Shown here in pieces: positions 6,472 to 9,335 of a DNA stretch of 9,335 bases (the stretch's first letter is position 1; every line of letters starts with the position of its first letter). Where the stretch lies: NCBI GenBank assembly GCA_023416175.1, contig JAEZIE010000274.1:1-9335 (forward strand). Reading direction: 5' to 3'. The translations under genes and the position numbers were made by a program. Origin of the DNA: Bacillota bacterium (lineage in GTDB: Bacteria > Bacillota > Clostridia > Christensenellales > CAG-138). The notes under the pieces are model-generated. The model did no database searches. It saw only the letters and a list, made by a program, of their open reading frames with translations, and was not told where the DNA came from.

Positions 6472-7482
6472 TTATACGTTCTCCCACTGGCGGATAAGCT
6501 CCTGTGCGATCTGTACGGCGTTGGTGGCCGCACCCTTGCGGATGTTATCCGCCACGCACCAGAAGTTGATGCCGCTCTCTACGCTAAAATCGCGGCGGAT
6601 ACGGCCTACATAAACCGGATCGGTATCCGCGGTTTCAAGGGGCATGGGGTAGATGTAATTCTTCGGATCATCCTGTACCACAAGGCCGGGCGCATTCCGC
6701 AGCACCTCTACGAGCTCATTTAGCTCAAAGGGGCGTTCGAATTCCACGTTGATGCTTTCGCTGTGGCCGTGGAACACGGGTACGCGCACGGTGGTGGCGG
6801 TGACCCGGAGCTCGGGCAGAGAGAGTATCTTCTGGCTTTCGTTGATCATCTTCTGCTCTTCCTTGGTATACCCGGTATCCAGGAACGAGTCGATATGGGG
6901 CAGGCAGTTGCCAGCAATGGGATGCGGGAACTTCTTGGGCGGATTGCCCTTGATGCCCTCTTCCAAATCCGAATACCCCTGCTGGCCTGCGCCGGATACG
7001 GCCTGGTAGGTAGAATACACAACCCGCTTGAGGCCGTATGCTTCATGCAGCGGCTTTAGGGCCACCATCGCCTGGATGGTGGAACAGTTGGGGTTGGCGA
7101 TGATCCCCTTATTTTTGTACAAGGGGATGTGCTCGGGGTTCACTTCCGGCACCACCAAGGGGACATCGGGGTCCATGCGCCAGGCGCTGGAGTTATCGAT
7201 TACGACCGCACCCGCGCGCGCGGCGACAGGAGCAAACTGTTCGGACGTGCTGCCGCCTGCCGAAAAGAGCGCGATGTCTATATCAAGCCCATCGAAGCAA
7301 GTCTCAGTCAGTTCCCGCACAGTATAGACTTTCCCCATAAAGGGCAAAGTAGTGCCGGCGCTGCGTTTCGAAGCGAACAGATAATAGTTCGCTACGGGTA
7401 GTTTGCGCTCTTCCAGCACTTGCAGGAATTTGCGGCCGACCATGCCGGTCGCGCCGACGACCGCGACATTGTACTGCTTCAT
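6472..7482 (-). CDS. asd: aspartate-semialdehyde dehydrogenase
   Basis: A 336-residue enzyme that reduces aspartyl phosphate to aspartate semialdehyde with NADPH. This is the branch point for lysine/diaminopimelate and for threonine, methionine and isoleucine. NADP-binding GATGMVG is at 10-16 and FSAGGSTSE at 73-81. NPNCST (130-135) holds catalytic C133. VSGAGQQG is at 162-169. RVPVFHGHSE (233-242) supplies the conserved arginine R233 and histidine H240. VGRIRRD lies at 292-298. The start has AGGAGG eight bases upstream. An upstream in-frame ATG (position 7575) would overlap the promoter -35 box and has no binding site, so it is rejected. It is the first gene of the asd-dapA-dapB operon. Confidence 0.96.
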   Translation of the reverse strand: MKQYNVAVVGATGMVGRKFLQVLEERKLPVANYYLFASKRSAGTTLPFMGKVYTVRELTETCFDGLDIDIALFSAGGSTSEQFAPVAARAGAVVIDNSSAWRMDPDVPLVVPEVNPEHIPLYKNKGIIANPNCSTIQAMVALKPLHEAYGLKRVVYSTYQAVSGAGQQGYSDLEEGIKGNPPKKFPHPIAGNCLPHIDSFLDTGYTKEEQKMINESQKILSLPELRVTATTVRVPVFHGHSESINVEFERPFELNELVEVLRNAPGLVVQDDPKNYIYPMPLETADTDPVYVGRIRRDFSVESGINFWCVADNIRKGAATNAVQIAQELIRQWENV

Positions 7483-7506
7483 GTAATGGTCCTCCTCATA
7501 TGGTTG

Positions 7507-7540
7507 CAATCGCGTATTATTACTACGCAATATGCGATTG
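7507..7540 (-). repeat. 5'-end stem-loop of the asd operon mRNA
   Basis: CAATCGC (7507-7513) pairs with GCGATTG (7534-7540), and four more pairs follow after one A-C mismatch in minus-strand RNA. The outer base coincides with the predicted transcription start near 7540, so the message would begin with this hairpin. Such 5' stems can protect mRNA from decay. The whole leader is only about 58 bases, too short for a lysine riboswitch or T-box. Confidence 0.45.
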
Positions 7541-7546
7541 GGGGAA

Positions 7547-7575
7547 AGTATAGCACAACGTACGGGGCAAGTCAA
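7547..7575 (-). promoter_or_regulatory. sigma-A promoter of the asd-dapA-dapB operon
   Basis: On the minus strand, TTGACT (7575-7570) and TATACT (7552-7547) are separated by exactly 17 bases, with a TGN extension before the -10 box. Each hexamer matches five of six consensus bases. Predicted transcription start is near 7540, giving a leader of about 58 bases before asd. Confidence 0.8.
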
Positions 7576-7697
7576 TGAAATACCCCTGGTAATGTCGTAA
7601 ACATTCTATGATTTATACCTTGAATTCGTTCGCTTACTTTCATGATATCCCGCGTATTTGCGGTGAAATTCCGCCGCAGCACATCGCTTTCCTTCAC

Positions 7698-7726
7698 TTG
7701 ACAGCGTGCGGTTGTTTTGCTATAAT
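7698..7726 (+). promoter_or_regulatory. consensus sigma-A promoter of the serine tRNA genes
   Basis: TTGACA (7698-7703) and TATAAT (7721-7726) are both perfect, with a 17-base spacer and a TG extended -10. Transcription would start near 7733, about 12 bases before the first tRNA. Such strength is expected of a stable-RNA promoter. It is divergent from the asd promoter; the roughly 120 bases between the two hold nothing else recognisable. Confidence 0.9.
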
Positions 7727-7744
7727 CAGTAGCGTTCCTGTCAG

Positions 7745-7833
7745 GGAGAGATGTCCGAGTGGTTTATGGAGCTGGTCTTGAAAACCAGTGATGCCGCAAG
7801 GCACCGGGGGTTCGAATCCCTCTCTCTCCGCCA
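7745..7833 (+). tRNA. tRNA-Ser (anticodon UGA)
   Basis: The acceptor stem GGAGAGA (7745-7751) pairs with TCTCTCC (7823-7829), followed by discriminator G and an encoded CCA (7831-7833). The anticodon stem CTGGT/ACCAG encloses loop CTTGAAA with anticodon TGA at 7779-7781. A long variable arm (GATGCCGCAAGGCACC region) marks a class II tRNA, and the T loop is GGTTCGAATCC. It decodes UCN serine codons. Confidence 0.97.
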
Positions 7834-7854
7834 ACGTCTCAACCAAATAGGCCT

Positions 7855-7946
7855 GGAGAAGTACCCAAGTGGCTCAAGGGGCTCCCCTGCTAAGGGAGTA
7901 GGCTGGGGTAACTGGCGCGAGGGTTCAAATCCCTCCTTCTCCGCCA
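7855..7946 (+). tRNA. tRNA-Ser (anticodon GCU)
   Basis: The acceptor stem GGAGAAG (7855-7861) pairs with CTTCTCC (7936-7942), with discriminator G and encoded CCA (7944-7946). The anticodon stem CTCCC/GGGAG encloses loop CTGCTAA with anticodon GCT at 7889-7891. The long variable arm is typical of serine tRNA, and the T loop is GGTTCAAATCC. It decodes AGU and AGC. It follows the first serine tRNA by 21 bases and shares its promoter and terminator. Confidence 0.97.
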
Positions 7947-7983
7947 AAAGCAATACCCGCCTGTTAAGGCGGGTATTGCTTTT
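7946..7983 (+). terminator. terminator of the tRNA-Ser pair
   Basis: GCAATACCCGCC (7950-7961) and GGCGGGTATTGC (7968-7979) form a 12-base-pair stem, flanked by AAAA before and TTTT after, beginning at the last base of the second tRNA. The symmetric flanks would allow it to work in both directions. Confidence 0.9.
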
Positions 7984-8164
7984 GATTGAGAATTCTGAAG
8001 GGCTTTGAAGGGCGGAGCAGTACATTGCCCCTTATTTTCTCTTCAAACGGATTGTTGCTCGCTTCATGAATAAAGGTAATACGGTTTGTTGTATCCCGGA
8101 GGAATTTTCCCTGCGCGGCCTTTCCCGCTGAACCGCAGCTAAGTATTTTCACTCGACGATTTAG

Positions 8165-8193
8165 TTGACAAATCATAAACTGGGTAATATTAT
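8165..8193 (+). promoter_or_regulatory. sigma-A promoter of the riboflavin transcript
   Basis: TTGACA (8165-8170) and TATTAT (8188-8193) are separated by 17 bases; the -35 is perfect and the -10 matches five of six. Transcription would start near 8200, about ten bases before the riboswitch. The stretch 7984-8164 between the tRNA terminator and this promoter contains no gene or motif I can recognise. Confidence 0.75.
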
Positions 8194-8210
8194 GTAAATA
8201 ATTGAATAAT

Positions 8211-8317
8211 ATCTTCAGGGCAGGGTGAAATTCCCTACCGGTGGTACAGCCCACGAGCCGCAAGGTATGATTCGGTGAAACTCCGAAGCCGACAGTAAAG
8301 TCTGGATGAAAGAAGAT
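8211..8317 (+). ncRNA. FMN riboswitch (RFN element)
   Basis: The conserved RFN blocks appear in order: AGGGCAGGGTGAAATTCCCT (8217-8236), ACCGGTGGTACAGCCCACGAG (8237-8257, one continuous block), ATTCGGTGAAACTCCGAAGCC (near 8270-8290), then GACAGT and AAAGTCTGGATGAAAGAAG. The closing P1 helix pairs ATCTTC (8211-8216) with GAAGAT (8312-8317). It binds flavin mononucleotide and switches off riboflavin synthesis or transport genes. Here a terminator follows at 8349-8380 and ribD at 8462, so control by transcription termination is expected. Confidence 0.97.
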
Positions 8318-8348
8318 TAATATACAGTGTTTCTGTGTATGAAAATTC

Positions 8349-8385
8349 GCTCTGGAATAGTTTTATTCCAGAGCTTTTTATTTCA
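8349..8385 (+). terminator. FMN riboswitch expression-platform terminator
   Basis: GCTCTGGAAT (8349-8358) and ATTCCAGAGC (8365-8374) form a ten-base-pair stem, extended by one A-T pair, with a GTTT loop and a TTTTTATTTC tail. The right arm contains TCCAGA (8367-8372), which could instead pair with TCTGGA (8301-8306) at the aptamer's 3' edge. That would be a plausible antiterminator contact when FMN is absent. Confidence 0.85.
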
Positions 8386-8412
8386 TTAACACGCAATCTG
8401 TCTATGATGCAT

Positions 8413-8449
8413 ATACCCTGAACGATTTTGTTCAGGGTATTTATTCTTT
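8413..8449 (+). terminator. second hairpin between the riboswitch and ribD
   Basis: ATACCCTGAAC (8413-8423) and GTTCAGGGTAT (8430-8440) form a perfect 11-base-pair stem with a six-base loop, followed by TTATTCTTTC. The tail is T-rich but broken, so this may be a backup terminator. It ends ten bases before the ribD ribosome binding site (GGAGG at 8451-8455) and could also influence translation. Confidence 0.5.
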
Positions 8450-8461
8450 CGGAGGTTTTAC

Positions 8462-8842
8462 ATGACAGACATAGAAATTATGCAACTTGCTGTCGAGCTT
8501 GCCCGAAAAGGCTCCGGATGGGTAAATCCCAATCCCATGGTAGGAGCTGTGATTGTAAAGGATAACAAGATCATCGGGCAGGGTTATCATCAAAAATACG
8601 GAGCGCTTCATGCCGAACGAAATGCTATAGCAAGCTGCGAAACTTCCCCCAAAGGCGCAACACTTTATGTGACCCTTGAGCCGTGCTGCCACTACGGTAA
8701 AACGCCGCCCTGCACCGAAGCAATTATTGAGAGCGGTATACGCCGTGTGGTAATCGGTTCTTCCGACCCAAATCCTCTGGTTGCTGGAAAAGGTGTTAAA
8801 TTTCTCCGCTCCCAAGGAATCGAAGTAACCGAACACCTGTAA
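8462..8842 (+). CDS. ribD: RibD deaminase domain, ends at an in-frame stop
   Basis: The 126 codons encode a full diaminohydroxyphosphoribosylaminopyrimidine deaminase domain, step two of riboflavin synthesis from GTP. NPNPMVGAVIV (22-32) is the conserved opening. The zinc site is H50 with catalytic E52 in HAE, plus C75 and C84 in LEPCCHYGKTPPC (72-84). RVVIGSSDPNPLVAGKGV (95-112) is also typical. The start has GGAGG six bases upstream and lies behind the FMN riboswitch. The frame then stops at TAA (8840-8842), although the same frame continues directly into the reductase domain. RibD is normally one bifunctional protein of about 360 residues. As read, only the deaminase would be made, so the gene is probably a disrupted ribD or contains a sequence error. 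Confidence 0.9.
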   Translation: MTDIEIMQLAVELARKGSGWVNPNPMVGAVIVKDNKIIGQGYHQKYGALHAERNAIASCETSPKGATLYVTLEPCCHYGKTPPCTEAIIESGIRRVVIGSSDPNPLVAGKGVKFLRSQGIEVTEHL

Positions 8843-9335
8843 AAAGAAGAGTGCGATGCGCTCAACAAAAGTTTTTTTCACTATATCCAAACCGGAACGC
8901 CCTATGTGGTCATGAAGTATGCTATGACATTGGATGGGAAAATTGCTACCCAGACCGGGAAGTCCAAGTGGATTACCGGGGAAGCGGCGAGGCGGCGTGT
9001 TCATGAAGACAGGCATCGCTACTCTGCTATCATGGCGGGGATAGGAACCGTCCTCGCAGATAATCCTCTGTTGACCTGCCGGATAGAAGACAGCAGAAAT
9101 CCTCTGCGCATTATTTGCGATACCAACCTGCGAACACCCTTGCAGGCAAGGCTTATCAAGTCCACCAATCTCGCCGGCACGCTCCTTGCCACAGCGGTGG
9201 CAGATCCCGAAAAACATAGACCTTATCTGGAGGCGGGTTGTGATGTTGCCGTACTTCCGGAAAAAGACGGTCATATTGATTTAAACTGTCTAATGCGGGT
9301 GTTGGGCGAGAGAAACATTGACAGCATTTTGCTGG
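8843..9335 (+). pseudogene. ribD: RibD reductase domain, cut off by upstream stop and by the window edge
   Basis: The frame of the deaminase continues after TAA without another stop to the window end. It encodes KEECDALNKSFFHYIQTG, then YVVMKYAMTLDGKIATQTGK and SKWITGEAARRRVH, and later MAGIGTVLADNPLLTCR. These are hallmarks of the RibD 5-amino-6-(5-phosphoribosylamino)uracil reductase domain, with the NADPH-site DGK and the TVxxDNPxLTCR motif. It should make step three of riboflavin synthesis. The first in-frame ATG in this part lies inside the first strand of the domain and has no ribosome binding site, so independent translation is unlikely. The 3' end lies outside the window. Sequence either side of the stop is well conserved, so the lesion is recent or is an error. 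Confidence 0.75.

Noticed and set aside
7483..7546. Lysine riboswitch or T-box before asd
   Set aside because: The predicted leader is only about 58 bases and shows neither the lysine riboswitch core nor a T-box sequence.
7741..8025. Minus-strand frame of 94 codons containing EGFEPSRQ and PLGY
   Set aside because: It is antisense to the two serine tRNAs; these peptide strings are a well-known spurious product of translating tRNA genes backwards.
7964..8263. Minus-strand frame of 99 codons across the tRNA terminator and FMN riboswitch
   Set aside because: Its start is antisense to the riboswitch and its end is antisense to the tRNA terminator; it has no ribosome binding site worth noting and no recognisable domain.
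8840..8842. Programmed stop-codon readthrough to make full RibD
   Set aside because: The stop is TAA followed by A, a poor context for readthrough, and no selenocysteine or pyrrolysine role is known for RibD. A mutation or sequence error is simpler.
8441..9274. Minus-strand frame of 277 codons opposite ribD
   Set aside because: It is the antisense shadow of the well-conserved deaminase and reductase frame and shows no family similarity.
1..9335. CRISPR arrays, insertion sequences, integrases or attachment-site repeats
   Set aside because: No regularly spaced repeats, transposase or integrase coding, or duplicated tRNA 3' ends were seen.

Overview
The window looks like a chromosomal segment of a Gram-positive Firmicute, most likely a clostridium. 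The signs are strong Shine-Dalgarno sites (AGGAGG type) before nearly every gene, rho-independent terminators, an FMN riboswitch before ribD, tRNA genes with CCA encoded, an Lsa/CplR-like ABC-F protein and a possible CcpA-type cre site. No species can be named from sequence alone.

Layout. (1) 1-254 is a structured leader. It holds a six-codon reading frame with its own ribosome binding site, a multi-branched RNA fold and a perfect terminator hairpin. (2) 255-1721 (+) is an ABC-F ribosome-protection ATPase, probably controlled by that leader. (3) 1833-4138 (-) is a two-gene unit: a family 4 glycosidase followed by a BadF/BcrA-type sugar kinase. (4) 4259-7482 (-) is a lysine/diaminopimelate operon, asd-dapA-dapB, with a near-consensus promoter, an intercistronic hairpin and a final terminator. 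(5) 7698-7983 (+) is a consensus promoter, two serine tRNA genes (UGA and GCU) and a terminator. (6) 8165-9335 (+) is a promoter, an FMN riboswitch, two hairpins and ribD, which carries an in-frame stop codon and runs off the window.

How the genes work together. Asd, DapA and DapB catalyse consecutive steps from aspartyl phosphate to tetrahydrodipicolinate, the precursor of lysine and of peptidoglycan diaminopimelate. DapB is unusual: it carries a C-terminal pair of ACT domains closely resembling the regulatory part of aspartokinase. DapA has lost residues associated with lysine feedback, and the operon leader is too short for a lysine riboswitch. Together these suggest that feedback control sits on DapB. 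The glycosidase and kinase form a sugar-phosphate utilisation pair. The riboflavin gene is under FMN control.

The observations most worth checking are the DapB-ACT-ACT fusion, the complete ribosome-mediated attenuator before the ABC-F gene, and the nonsense codon between the two RibD domains.
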